DNA of 64,000 nucleotides from Caprimulgus europaeus (Eukaryota; Chordata; Aves; Caprimulgiformes; Caprimulgidae), in NCBI GenBank assembly GCA_907165065.1, contig OU015528.1, forward strand, positions 29,658,515 to 29,722,514. The letters are read 5' to 3'. Position numbers and translations under genes: made by a program. This document shows positions 1 through 13,871 of this stretch, piece by piece. Numbering within the stretch: the stretch's first letter is position 1; each line of letters begins with the position of its first letter. The notes beneath the pieces are model-generated. The model saw only the letters and a program-made list of their open reading frames with translations. It had not been told where the DNA came from and made no database searches.

Positions 1-1949
1 GTTGTAGTCATATAGGGAGGGATATGGGACATTTAGACCATTAGAGCTCAAGTCATTTATTTCATTTGGGAATATTCTAACATTAGCAAACAAATATCCA
101 TAAAAACAATTATATTTTGTTTATGTGGGTTTCCTCAAACGTCCCACTATGTGTAAAGTTTAGGAGGTGGAGAAGAGATTGTCTCTCTAGCCCAAGAGCT
201 ATTTGAAGTAAAATTTTCCCACTAATTAACAAAATTAAGGCTCAGGAAAGATTCAGTGTTTGAACTTTAACTAGAATGCAAACCACCAACCAAGCAATGA
301 GGGACGTTTGTTTCATTCATATTCAACCCCTCTATATTCACACTAGAATTTTTTTGTCAGAAGGGCCATACAGGGATTCTTGAGACTACATTACGAGAAG
401 AGGGACACAACAGCTCTATTGTCTTCAGTAAATCACTATCAACTTCTAGAATTTAGATAATTGGTCAGGTCTATGCCAAAATGATGAGAGATGTAAGATA
501 ATGTCAAATATCGTGCTGTATTTCAAGTGCATCATTGCTGGGCTGAGAAAGATGTACTAGTTAACTCTTGCATTACTTTACAACCTAGCAGAAGTTTTTC
601 CCATTGTACATTAAAATGAATACATTAAAGATATACAAAGATGATTGTCTAAATATCAGTTTGATTTGTATATGATAACAAAAGAGAATGTGCCAGATTT
701 ATATCCCTATTTCAACAGAGAAGAATCTCAAAGGACATTGAAATGAAGAATGGGACTATGTCCATTCACACAATCATATTTCTCTTCAACAGGTTGCTGA
801 CACATTAGTAGAAAAAGTACAGAAATTATACCTTTATACTTTGTCAAAAAGCAGACTATTAAGGAGAAATATTATGAATAACACTATGTTATATTTTTGA
901 TCATCTCTTTCCAAGTTTATGAAGCATTCATTGCTAAAGAAAACAAAAACATACTTGTTTGATTGCAGTGGAATACCAGCAAGTAAAGTCTGCCAGAAAA
1001 ATAATCAATCTTGGCTCAAATTACTTACTGAAATCCTTCTTAGATTTTTTTTTTTTTTAAGAGGGGTTTAATAAAAGTTTGCTAAAAATTATAAAATTTG
1101 AAGAGAACACTATGATCAATCATTGAATTTATAAATATAAGTAGGATTTCTAGCTTTAGCAATAAAACCAAATGAGGAGCATTTGCATTAGGTTAAAGTG
1201 ATGCATGTCTCTGTAAATGTATTGCTGTTTTTCTGGGGGATTTTCTGAGTACACATGTGATTACATAATACAGCACTAAAAACAGTTCTCTTAAATCATT
1301 AAATAATGTTAATTCTAGTTAAGCATTAAAGAAACATAATTAGAGATAATGTAATAATATACCTACATGCATTTAGTTAAATGTGGTGCACCTCATAAAT
1401 ACAGTATTAATTGCACATCTCATTAGATTTAAAATTATTCCACATATTTCAAGGTTTTTTTTATAAAAAAATATATTTCATTTTTATAAAATGCAGCTGT
1501 TTACCTATTATGAATCAAAAAACATTTAATCATAAATTGATAAAAGATCACTGGCTTGTAATTATTTACAAGAATGAAAGTAGCTCTAATAGCACATTCT
1601 TAGTTAAAAATATACTGCATCATGATTTAAATATAATTGGTGACTGCTGACATTCCCCAAATGCACCAGTCATCAGTAAGTTTCTGTGTTTCAGGAAACA
1701 TAACAGTCTTTTAAGATTTTTTTACAATACAATTGTATTAATATGATCGATATTTTCATCACATTAAAAAAAAAGATTTCTTATAACATCTGTAAATGAT
1801 ACACAGGAGCTCAGACTAATGTTTAAAGGACTCCTTACAGCTTTATTTTGCATGGAATTGTGAAACACATCAATTTTTGCACACCTATGTCTCCTTATAC
1901 GCTACAGGCCTCTGCTCCCAGTTTATTGATTGTTACTAAAATTGATATT
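1..1949. other. Unique AT-rich non-coding DNA
   Basis: No open frame of convincing length and no recognisable repeat was seen. There are short homopolymer T and A runs (about 1045-1059 and 1766-1775). Two TTTATT motifs near the right edge (1842-1847 and 1922-1927) read as AATAAA on the minus strand. They may be poly(A) signals of the decayed exon at 1963-3141. Confidence 0.5.
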
Positions 1950-1962
1950 TAAGCACGTTAAT

Positions 1963-3141
1963 TTAGATTTTGTCTGTAGAGTGAGAATGACAAAATTTCA
2001 AGATTGTGGTCTGAAGTTGTGTCACAAGATCATCTTCTGTTGATAACAATTTTTTAACACTTAGTCTCATACCTTTCCGGTTACTTCTTCTCTGGCTCAG
2101 AACCCAGCTATTCGATGAGTGACCTCTTGTTCCAGTACATATATTTCTTTCAGACAGAATAAGATTGCTTTGAGCACATTGTTCTTCTTTCAACCACCAA
2201 CATTCCTGCCTGATTAAAAAATAGGAAGTGTTATCCACCATAACCGGCTTCCTGTCACTTTTGAAATTTATTTGTCTCCTTTAGCCTGAAATTCAGAAAT
2301 CTGCTTTTGACCTCTGTTGTATATCCACTGTCACCACCAAGTCTTGATTGTTGGCAGCCATTATCCACACTCCACTTCACTGACAGTACGGTGATCTTTA
2401 CCTCATCTACTGTGACAACTGCTTTATGGAATCCATGAACAGTTCCTCATCACTGAAATTCTCACTGGATTCCTTTGCTGCACTTACTGTTTTACTTCTC
2501 CTGGACTGAATCATAAAGTGGCTGTGGAGCACTCAGCTTTTACTGTTTTACTCAAATGTTAAATAGTAGCTATATTCATTTTCTCACCCTGCAGGGTCAG
2601 GAGGGTTCTGTATTCCAGCATTCTATTGCTCTATTCCTTTCCATTCATGTTGTGCCTTTCATTTTTATTCTCTGATCAGTTGATACATAGTCCATGACTC
2701 AATTATTATTACACTGTTTCCTGGCTCTCTATTTTACATATATATTTTACATAAATCTTTATAAGAAACCAATAAAACGAAAGAACTTCTTTGCAACAAC
2801 AAAGCCTAGACATCCTTCATTGCTATTGTTTCATACAAGCTGACATTGTCAGACAACATTTGATTCTCAACTGATTTCAAAATAAAATTTATTGCTGTGG
2901 GTTTAAAGACAATATTATTAACAAAAAAATATTAGTGTTTACCGAGGTGCAAGATGCTTCCAAGAAATAATCTGTCTGTTTTCTATTCACCAACAGAGTT
3001 TTCTGAGCATGTTGCAACCTTGATGAGCAGCAGTATGTGGGAAAGGCTGCATCAAGAACACCATGAGATGTCTACATCCCTAAAGCAGATCTGATCAGAC
3101 GGTTTCCTTGTGCCAGTGGTGCCACCAACATTGACCAGAAT
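1963..3141 (-). pseudogene. Decayed terminal exon of an unidentified host gene
   Basis: Reading the minus strand, a pyrimidine-rich run ending TTACAG (3142-3170) forms a textbook splice acceptor. The sequence after it looks coding but is spread over more than one frame. It starts with residues ILVNVGGTTGTRKPSDQ. Further pieces are INFILKSVENQMLSDN near 2.85 kb, SSENFSDEELFMDS near 2.45 kb, GYTTEVKSRFLNFRLKE near 2.3 kb, and finally a 92-codon open stretch from 2241 to a stop at 1963 (VKKLLSTEDDLVTQLQ). The pieces are rich in Ser, Glu and Lys and appear in a consistent order. Several stops and frame changes separate them, so a full-length product is unlikely. AATAAA motifs follow the last stop at 1922-1927 and 1842-1847, as expected for a 3' UTR. 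No poly(A) tract follows, and an intron-type acceptor precedes, so this fits an unprocessed, decayed terminal exon better than a retrocopy. I do not recognise the protein family. A non-coding exon or chance is possible. Confidence 0.4.
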
Positions 3142-3243
3142 CTGTAAGACACAACAAAAATCAGAGTTTAAGGAATAAATATACATGTATACTCTGCCTT
3201 TGTGGCAAAAACAAAACTACAGCAAGGAGATAGTAGGTCTGTA

Positions 3244-3268
3244 TTCATTAGACATGAGGTCTAATGAA
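3244..3268. repeat. Perfect short inverted repeat (10-bp arms)
   Basis: The arms TTCATTAGAC (3244-3253) and GTCTAATGAA (3259-3268) are exact reverse complements around a 5-nt loop. It lies about 100 bases outside the decayed exon, in what would be its upstream intron. No function is assigned; short palindromes are common in AT-rich DNA. Confidence 0.8.
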
Positions 3269-5932
3269 CAAATTGCTGTATGAGGTTATTTGTATCAGTA
3301 TTGAAAAGTTTAAGAGGGTAATTGCTACAGACTTGCACAGTATTCATTGCTGGAATATAGATACTTATTAATTCATTTAGGAAAAATGCATATTGTTCAG
3401 CATCCAAATATTCTATAGCTAAAATTAGATTATTCTTAAAAGCTGTTCTTTTATTGCACATAAGAAGTCAAAGGTTAGTTATGACTACCTAGAAATATAC
3501 GGTAAGATTCATTACACTAGTTATATAAATCAGAGATTCTTTATAAATTTCATACACCTTAATATTCACATTTCTTTCCCATAGTTTTTAATGCTTAATA
3601 TCGTAAGTACCTGAAAAATTATTTTTTGCATATATAGATGAGAAGATCTGTTCCCTGGGGACCTAAAACTTAATTATTCAGTGCTCACTGACAGCACTCA
3701 AGACAAATTAAATAAAATCAAAATGAATCCTGATGACTTTCCCTTTATATTCATATTTTAAAATAATAAGCCCTGACAAGAAAGGCATTACCATCTCATA
3801 TGGCCTAATTAGGAGAATTAAAGACTTAGGGTCGTATTATTTGCTATGGCAATTTCATATTGAACTACATTGGCATGATCTGTCAGAAGTCTGGCTGTAT
3901 TCCCAGCCTTAAAACTTAACCACAGAGATTTGATAGACTGAGAAGAAAAAAGTACTTTGATGTAAAAAAAAGTACGTGTTTCTGAAATAGTTAACAGTAA
4001 AAATGGCAGGAGGGAATTGTCACATTTATCAAGCAGAATAATAAAAGTCAACATTTGTGCCCTATTAACTCACAAGTTAAGATTAGTGACAGAGCTAGTA
4101 TAAGGAAGTTCATTCTTTCCCAGGGTCATAGCTAAACAATAATCAACTGGGATTAAACTGAAAATATTTTTTTTTACCTATTATTAGTTTGATTTTATTT
4201 ATAATACTTTTTAAAAGTCTTTATCTTAAGCTCCCGTTCAATAGTCATAAAAAATTTAAATTTTTACATGGGATAAGTACAGAAGAACAGTTTAGTGTTT
4301 AAAAGTTTTTCTGTAGAAAGATAGCTGTCATATTTGTGCTACAGGTTACTGGCATTAATTGGTCAGAACGAATGTATTACTAGAAGACCTTGTCAACAAC
4401 ACACTTGTCATCATACCAGATAGTTAATCATATACTTAAATACCAATCCTTTAATAAATTTAATCCTTTATAAATATTTATTAGTAGGAACAGTAAGGAA
4501 AAAGACCCATCCAAAGTTATCTTTTTCTTGCTTTAGACAATTTGAATGAAAACACAATTTACAGTCATGTTATAAATTTTTTTTCAATACATTTTAATCA
4601 TAAATGAAAAAGACTAATATTTGCTCATATCAATCTCATTCACATATCTTACCATTTGTAGTGAAATGCAAATATTACTTTAGGTTTAGAGAATTTGCAC
4701 TGAATAAGTGAATCTAAACTGGCAATATAAAAACCTTATCACAGAAATAACAAACATTCTGATTACATATGTGACATAAATGAATGCTGTAGTTCAGAGA
4801 GAAAACTTGAAACAACAAAGTGTATGTGGTGTTATTTGGGGTATTATTTTTATATGAGTAAAATAGATTTTGGCTTCGATAGAGATTCTATTTTTTTTTT
4901 CAAGTTTGTATCTTAAAATGTTCATCTAGTTCAAAGTTATTATTTGTTACTTATCCTTATACAGCATCTTCATGTTAGTAAGTACTGTGTAAAATCATAA
5001 GTACACTTTTCTACACAGAGTTTACAATCTAGAAAGGCAAAACACAAATAAAGATTGAAATGCAGCAGAAAGAATGAAAAAAATCCTCATTCCAATACCT
5101 TACTGTCCAGATATCTCCTAGAAATAAAAGCTAAATTTACTTCCTTTAAATTCCAGCATATATGATTACCATTTTTCTGAAATTCTGAGGAAAACTTCTA
5201 TGTATTAGCAGAAAACTAATTACAAGTAGGGAATTAAAGTCCTTTTAACTCAAAAATGCTGTTCATGGTTGCAAGGAACCCAGCAGAGTAAAAGGACTTT
5301 GCTTTCTGTTAATTGTGTTTAGCCCTCACTAAAATTCTAAAATAGAGAACCTTGACAGATTTCTTTTAATAGGATCAGTTCACAATATTTTAGATCTCAT
5401 ATTGTAATCTCAACATGAGAGCAGTAAAAGGAAATTACTAAGAAACTATAGCAATCTGATATAGAGGAACAGTTAACAGAAACTGAGTAGTCTGAGTATT
5501 AAAATAAATAATTATACAGAATCAAAATAATAATATAAAATTTGTTAGAGTGTAAAAATGAAGTTTTCTTTTTCTTTTTTCTTAAGCAAGAATGGTAGAC
5601 ATTTCAAAACATATCAAGTTGGAAGCTGAGGAGTCAAGCTAAACAAGGATAGCCCAGTGTTAAAAAAGATAATATACATCTCAGAGACTTGATGGCATTA
5701 TTTAGCCCTCCAGCACAAATATTAGAGGAAAAAAAAAATATTTCCAGATGTTTATGGAAATCAGGAAAAACTAACTTAGAAATTGTTCCTTAGACAATCT
5801 GCATCACTGTGAATGGAGACAAAGAATAGACTTAATGTTTTCATCCTCCTCCGGTATTATGCTCTAACAGTTTATTTCATCAATAGTTTTCTAGATAATT
5901 TTGTGCCTATTAACAGTAGCACTAGCAGCAGT

Positions 5933-5956
5933 TCTTAGTCTGTGAACAGACTAAGA
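5933..5956. repeat. Perfect hairpin (11-bp arms, 2-nt loop)
   Basis: TCTTAGTCTGT (5933-5943) and ACAGACTAAGA (5946-5956) are exact reverse complements separated by GA. The stem is too short for a microRNA precursor, and no U-run follows to suggest a Pol III product. Confidence 0.85.
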
Positions 5957-7287
5957 TTTAGATGTGTTACACTTTTATACTAAAGATTACTCTTGTGCCT
6001 TAAATCTGCATGTGCTACATAGTGCTGTGTCAAGGAGTCCATAAAGAACCATATATTCTCCAGGATGATTGGGACTGGACTTGATATGTCAATAATATTA
6101 TAAGCAAATCTTCTGTACACATTCAAAAATTAACTTTGTTCATGTTTTAAAATGCCTGGATAGGTACCCAACATAACCCACTTTAGCTTTCATTATATTT
6201 CTTCAGCTTAGCAGTGGTCTGAGTAAAACATCACAAAGAAAGCCTGCCTCCTCACCCAACACTAGCTTAACACTAAATAAGTACCATCCTACATAGAACA
6301 AAATCTGCAGTCAAACATCGTGCCTTGAAGAACAGATACATGCTGCCAAGCCTTGCCCTTCTTGACTAAGTGATTTGCATACACAGACACAGCAGTAAAC
6401 TCTGTATTTGTCCGCTATTACTGAACATTGCAAACAATGGAACAAATTGATAGCTGAACACCTCCCAGGTCTCTCCTAGTTGACACATTTTAAAAATGTA
6501 TAGGCAAAGTTGACATATGACTTCCTAAAACTGTTTAAAAATACCAATAACAGAAGTCATGGGAAAGTAGAGAAGACTGCTTAGGATGCCAATTTAATGA
6601 AAAAATTAGACTGAAATTGCTTTAAAATAATCATCTTACAGATTGCCTGTAGGTATCTTTATTTCTTCATCATTTTATAAGATCCATAAAGGGCAACCTT
6701 TGTTTAACAGCAACATCTGACATTTACTGCTATGCCTCAGATAGACAGTGCCCCTTTCAATTTTTGAAGTCATAAGTGCATAATATCTCTTTTCAGAAGG
6801 ACAACATATGGTAACTGCGTTTGGCTTTCATATGTAAAAACAATGTTTGAGCCACAACAAAGTAGCTGCATAGTGACTGGCACAGGGGATTTTCATGTAG
6901 TAAACATATTTTTTGGTATAATATCTGAATTTGACAAGAATAAAACACTGTATGCAAAATAAATCCAAGTGATAAAATAATGTAATTGCAGCTTTTCATA
7001 ATGGCAAAAAAACCCAATTTTTATATTGATTCTACTAGTGCCTATTGCATCTAAACCATGAAACTCTGGATGGACCCTCATCAGATAGTTCTTGACTTGA
7101 GTTTTCATCAGGGAATTGTTTCAAAGCAATATTTCATCCAGTGTTTCAGTACAATATTGAAAGTTCTAGGCATTCAAAAGTTATAAGCAGGCCTATAAGT
7201 CACAAGATTTTATAATATGGTATATTTGCATTAGATTTACTTTATGGTTTCTGAATTCCTAGGGTTTATTCATATATCATTTTCATT

Positions 7288-7314
7288 AAAGGATTTTTTT
7301 CTCCAAAATCCTTT
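7288..7314. repeat. Perfect hairpin (10-bp arms, 7-nt loop)
   Basis: AAAGGATTTT (7288-7297) and AAAATCCTTT (7305-7314) are exact reverse complements. The context is AT-rich with no other feature. Confidence 0.8.
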
Positions 7315-10300
7315 GTATTTTAAGATTTCTAAATAGCCTATATCTCACATTAAATTATTAAGAATTGTCAATACTAAATGGATAGCAACACCCGTTGAAC
7401 TTCCAGCAGTGCCTAGACCATATGTATTAAAGCCAGCTCAGATATGTCATCAGAGTTGCTGTTTTTGCCTTGATCCTTCCATGAGTGTCACACCACAGGC
7501 GTTAGGCAAATGTAAATGTAAATGAGACTATAGCAGGCCCCAACTTGCTTATCTTTCTAAGTGGCCTGGCACACACCAGCCTACAGCAGCAGATCTTGTT
7601 CAGCACAGCTTCTGCCTTCAGCCACCCCTGGTATTAAAGGCATGGAAGAGGCTCCCAGCCAGTTTATTCTGAATTGTGTTAATAAGTGTGTTTATTTTTA
7701 CAAAATAGGGATAATTTTACATTGCCTCTTTCACAGCACCATCCCTTTGACAGCCTACACTTTAATTAATTCCATAGGTTTAAGGTTACTTACTTGATGT
7801 AATTTTACTAGAAATGTGAAGTGTCAAATATTCTAAGAAATTTTTTCTCCTTTCAGGTCTTGTAATGACCTGTTAAAGATTAAATCACTGTGAATTAATA
7901 CTCAGTTCTTTTTTCCCTTAGTTCTGTTTTTCCAGAGTTCAGAAATAAATTGAAATTAAAATTAAACTTTTTTTAGCAACAATGTCAAATTGTACACTGT
8001 CTCACGCCAAAACAGTCTTTGAGTGATGTCCATCAGACTCAACAAAATCTGCACTACTACAGGAACATTGCCTTTAGACAACCATGACTTGCTATGAGCA
8101 GATGTAGCACAAAGTACTGACAATGCACATCTGATAGACACCATCACTGTTTTGTCTAGTGTGTTTCTTTAAGTAATGCATACAGGTTAATATAGGATGA
8201 AGTGGCTCTGGGAGTTTGGAGATGACTGCATGAAGGAACTGAAAAGTTCACACTGGCATAGACAAGCACAGAAGCACAGTAGAGCTGTGGTGCTTGGGTT
8301 CACTTCAGTGTATACTTTACATCAAGTATCTCATGTATTTTTGATTAATGTAAGTTTTATTCTAATTTAGATGCCTTAATCATAAAAATAGTGGCAGACA
8401 GAATGCTATATTTTAACTAAAAGTAAATTTAAGAATCTAACTTTAACTTAGTGACTAACTCCAAAAATACAAATTGCAAAACAGAAACAATCACCTCATT
8501 TTATCTGATATTAATAGGTGCACGTTATGTTTCTGTTATATTCACTGTACCGAAGTTGAAGACCTCAAAATACGCTCTTACCTTATTAATCACTTTTGCA
8601 AATCACACTTATTATTATCATCAACATAGTTGTTTTTCTTCTCATTTTCCAAATTCACCATAATTATTTTCTTGCATGTATATGAAAATATCACTATATA
8701 TAAGCATTGTCTGATCCAACTGTTGGAAAAATAATTTAGGTATATCTGTATGGTATATCTGTATATATATGTGTATGTAGTCACAGCAGTTACAGTATAA
8801 CAATATCCTCTGTGCACAGGATAGACCACATGATTACACACATGCTATTTGCTCTATGCTTTTCTTTGCTGTTAATCTCATGAATCATCACTTTCATTCA
8901 ATCTCATGGTTCGTTCTATCTCATCATGCCTCCAACCAACCAATCCTTCAAATAAGAAAAGATGTATTTCTTAGAAATCTCTTTCAAATTTCTTTTATTT
9001 CTACCTCCTACTTCTTTCAATGCCTTTCAAGCTCCCTTATTTGTAGTGCCTTGGAATAATAATTGCTTTCTAAAATAGTTTAATTGTTTTAGTATGTGAT
9101 TTTAGTATTCCACTCATTGGTGCAAAAGCATCCACTGTTTGTATCAGATATGAAAATAGATAACAACTCAAACTAAAAAGGTTGCTGTTAAGTTTGCGTA
9201 GGACTCACAGTGTGTTTACACTGTTATAGCCAAAATAACCTAAAAGTGCATGAACCACTTGTTTGTCTGTTTTTCAGATATTTTTTTTCCCAGATGCCAA
9301 CCTGAAGTCAATGAGAAAAAGGCTGAAATACGAACATGTCCTGCAACAGGCAACAGTGTTAAGATGCTAATCTTGTACTGTGTAAATGCAACATCATGAG
9401 CAATGAGAAGGAATGAAAAAAATCCCTAAACCCCCCCCCCCTAAATCATAAGATATTAACCTTTTATTTAAAATATTGAACAGTATTTAGCTTTTCGGTT
9501 GGAATTTCCAAGAAAGTTGACAGCAAAAGTATAGATTCACAACATTACTATCTAATCCATCTAATCGAAGAATACACACCACTGTCCTAGCCAGTCTGGA
9601 TGTTGGATTCCAGGCATGTCATGTTTTAGGGAAAGAAGCAGTTGTATCATTATAGTGTTTCCTTCACTTCTTCCCTGAAACGGTCAGTAATGACAAGTTG
9701 GCCTCCCATTGCATAGTCTATTTCCCCCCTTGCCCTTTTCAGAGACAGAATCCATGCAAAACTTCTAAAATACCATGTAAGCTTGAAGAAAGGGTTAGAA
9801 TAGGTTTGGAAGAAAGTGTTGGTTATCAAATTCTTTTAAGTGAAACATCATTGTGAAACAAAGGTTATTATAAAAATCTTTTCAGTAGCATTTCCTCTCT
9901 CTTTCTAATCCACCGTAGATTTTTCTTTTAAACATAAACATATGAGTGAGATTCTCATTGTGTGTAAATCATCAAAGAACCAGTCAGAGAAGCAAGATTT
10001 ATTTCCACCTTTCCTTTTATTTTTGGTTATATCTAATTATTTTTTATAAGTAGGTCTTTTTAATACTGATTTTAAATGAATGTTGATGATGGGAGGGGAA
10101 GCAAGAAAACCTCAATGGGATGAAAATTATATATCAGCATATGGTTATCTTTTATATAAACAGTGTTAAGGATAGAGTAGAAAGTATAAAAAGTGTACGT
10201 TAAATCTAAGAGGGGTGTTCTGAAGTTACTATTGTCAAAAACTTGCTACTATAACTATAATTTTAGACTTTGCCCCAAGGCAAGTTGTTATTCCTGAGAA

Positions 10301-13300
10301 TATTTACAAATAACTAAAGGGGCCAGAAGCATGGAGAGAGAATTTTTAATTCTAGAAAGTGAAAATTTGCACAGGTTAAGCTTGTTGCAAGAAAGCCTTT
10401 TTGTTTGCCACTTTTCTTTTAAGGTATTCACTACTAGTCAAGTTAAAAAAGGGATGGATTAAGATGAAAAAGGAAAGGAATCAAGATTTAATTCAAGGTT
10501 GCTTTGTAGACACAAAGAACCCAAGCTGTATTACTACACATATCGCAGGCCTTGTAAAAGCACATATTCTTTTTGTTCATTTGTTTTCATACCCTCCTGT
10601 ACACTGGGAATGAACGTGAAGCTTCAATTTCTTCTTTCAGTCCTGCCCTTGTTATTAACTACAGAGGTTTTGTTGGGGGTGGGAGAGGGAAAGGGAAGTA
10701 TTCTTAATTTTAAAAGGGAGAATAGAATTCAAATCAACTCCAGGGGGGGATGTCAACCCCTCCTCATAATTACACCTATTCTGTCAAAGGCAGCTAGCTC
10801 TTAGCATCCCAGACAAGATGCCACTTGTCCGATCAATTTTTTTTTTTTTTTTAATAAACTGGAAGGTACATATTGGACTAACAGATAAACTTTATAAAAA
10901 TATAATTAAAAATAATGTCATTGAGCCAACAAAAAAAAAAACAAATTTAGCTGGCAGTGGATGTAACAGAGCTATCTAAATGTCAGCAACTGTTCACTGT
11001 TCAGAGCAACATGATCTGATTGCATATAAAATGTTTTCAATATGCATGTGAGACTGGTGAGATTAAAGACAGTCCTAAAGGCAAGATAGGAATGGAGAAG
11101 GCATTGATAAAGGCTGCAAAGTATTTTAAAGAACTTTTGTTCCCCAAAAATATAAGAAAAGAAAGAAAGAGAACACTAAGTCAGGTGGATCTAAAGAAAA
11201 CCTTTTTAATTTCTCATCCTCAGTTATGGTCTAAAGAAGGAAATATGAACCACGAATTAGCAGGCTTTTACAAAAATATTTGCCAAATGGTAGCAAAGGT
11301 TTCCTATTTTCAACATTGACAACATTGATTTCTTTGTCAGATAGGCCTATAACTTTTGAAAATCTTGAGCTCTTCTCGTCTATTTGAATCTGCTGAACCT
11401 AGATATTGTGCTTTTGGTTCATAATAGCCTAAAATAGTAGTTGATCTTTGTTTTCTGTCTATACAGTCAAACATTTTGATGCAGCTATAATCATCTGGAT
11501 TTTTATACATAGTCTTCTCTTACATGGTATCTTTCTCACACAGAAACACTTTCCTCCCTCTGGGCTGTGCAACATAGAGGTGCTGATATCACCCCATTTA
11601 TTTACCACTGATGTTGTTATTCCAACACTATAATCTGAGTTTCTCTGGTATTTTCCTTCTTTAAATCAAACAGAAGCTTTGTTTTCTTCTTCAGTCCTCT
11701 TTCAGTACCTCATAAAACTTCTAATTTGTTCACTTTTGTTCTTATTAGTTGTATTTTAAGAAGCAGCTATCATTTTTCAAAGTATATCTCATGGAACTGC
11801 TGAACATTTTATGCTGAGTGCATGACTGTGATCCTGGCTTGAACTGGGACACTTAGAACCACTTGTTTCTTCCAAAAGGCAGACTTAGCCAGACAAAAAA
11901 ATAGGCCCTACATATTAACTGGGAGGTTTTCAAAACACAACGTAGACTTTGGACATCTTGGACTGCTTTGTAGACAAGTCTGCACAGCTCAAAAGGACTG
12001 AAATCTTTAGCTACAGAGTATCTGTATCTTCTGCATATCTGTTTTATTCACTTGATATTCGCATTCTCTGTCTTATATTTGAGCTATACATTTTTTCCTA
12101 CATCATCATGTTTTTTGTAGGATATATATAACTTATAACCTTATTGGTTTATCTTTAAAAATATTTACCTGCTGCCACCAGATTTGTTTTTCCTTTTCAA
12201 AGAAAGGTTAGCCACCTTTATAACAATTTTTCACATGTGTGACCCTTTAGAACTTTTTTAGTGACTCACAGGATACAAATCAGAAAGGCAGAAAGACTTC
12301 TCTTCACAAAGTTATGACTGATTTTTCTTCATTGCTGCCTTTCTTTCCTCACAAGTATCCAAACAATGCTTCTATTTCCATATCCTTTCTCCTCAGAACT
12401 TTTTAACTTACTTCTCTGGTTCAATTTTTCTGTTTTCAGGACCTTCTGAGGAATATGTTTTCAATGTTGATTTTACAGAATATATCTATCTTCCACCTTT
12501 ATCCCACTTTTCCCAATAAATCGTGCCTAGCTGATGCACACCAAGTGGGTCTACAGCTTTTGTGGCATGCAAGCTGGACTAAGAATTATGACCTAAATTC
12601 TGATGTCCTGTCTGTTTTAATTATCATTGTCTGTCTTTGTGAGTGTTCCCTGTGCTGCAGGAAATGTCTCCTTTATTTTGCTAATTATGATTTTATAGCT
12701 ACTTACCAGCTAGTCAGGTCTACTAGGGCAAGTCTCACACTTTTTGGTGAAGTATTAAAACCCCAAATATATTGAGCTCCTGCAAGAATAAATCCTCAAG
12801 GGATTTTATTGAATTGTTTAATGCCAAAATGGTATGTTATATTGTCTCTAACAGTACATGGAGTGGCACATCATTCCATAACCTGCTCTAACCTTTGGAT
12901 TTGAATGAAGGATTTACATCTTCTTGCTTCTTTATTATTAAGTTAGTGAAGATCGTGGCAAATATGATTTTTTTTTTTTTTTTAAAGCCTTCAAAAAATT
13001 AAGTGCACTTTTAAGTGTACATTTACTGTCAGGCTGGTATTACATATCCAACTTCTCTGCAACTCTCAAAAGGCAGTCATGAGTCTGAAACTGATTCGTT
13101 CAATGTATTTTCTTCTTTTTTTGTGTGCTTAATGTCATTTGAGGGAACAATATTTACTTTCCTGATATCAAAAAGAAGAGGTCCTATGACATCAATGGTC
13201 CACACTTTAAGGTCCACACTGACCCTGCCCAAGTATTTCAGGTTGAACACCACACAAGTGAGGCACTTGACTATCAATTGTTTCCTCTGAAAGATGGCCT

Positions 13301-13814
13301 CAGTTGTACATGGAGCAAGCAGAGCAAGCACACTATTAAATGATGTACTACTACTGCTCCACACATTCATTGCCTGACTTGAAATATTGACTAAAACTTG
13401 TACAGCAGTTTTGTGACAGTTAAAGGCTTGTTAAAGGGACAAGGGTGACTGCAGGACAAAGGTAAGCTTTAAAGAACAATTCTTTTTTGCCTGTTAAGCA
13501 GGTCAAAGCAACAATTAAAGATGATGGATTTGAAAAGCTAAGGTCATGTTGCTGAGGAAACCCAAAGATACCCTGAGGGTACACAGAGACTTTATTACCA
13601 TGGGAAAAGGGAGCATAAAAATTCAGAAGCACCTTTTCAATGGAGTAAGAACTCTTAAAATGAGCTCTTTGGGCCATATCATATGTTTGGACTTTCTCTG
13701 GCTAGGAATTATACTTCTCCCCAAAGCTAACAATTTTATAAAACCCTCAAAAAACATAATAACGACATGAAAGAATTGAAAATAGTGACAGGAATAGAAA
13801 TTAGATATACAGTA

Positions 13815-13871
13815 AAAAAAAAACCCAAAAAAAAATAACAAACAAACAAAAAAAAACAAACAAAAAAACCC
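13815..13871. repeat. A-rich low-complexity tract with C interruptions
   Basis: Runs of A are interrupted by C or CCC, giving AAAC/CAAA-like units. It does not sit at the end of any recognised LINE, so it is not an obvious retrotransposon tail. Confidence 0.8.

Noticed and set aside
3261-3461. 66-codon minus-strand frame as an upstream exon of the decayed gene
   Set aside because: It would leave an intron of only about 100 bases, no clear donor was seen, and the peptide is not recognisable.
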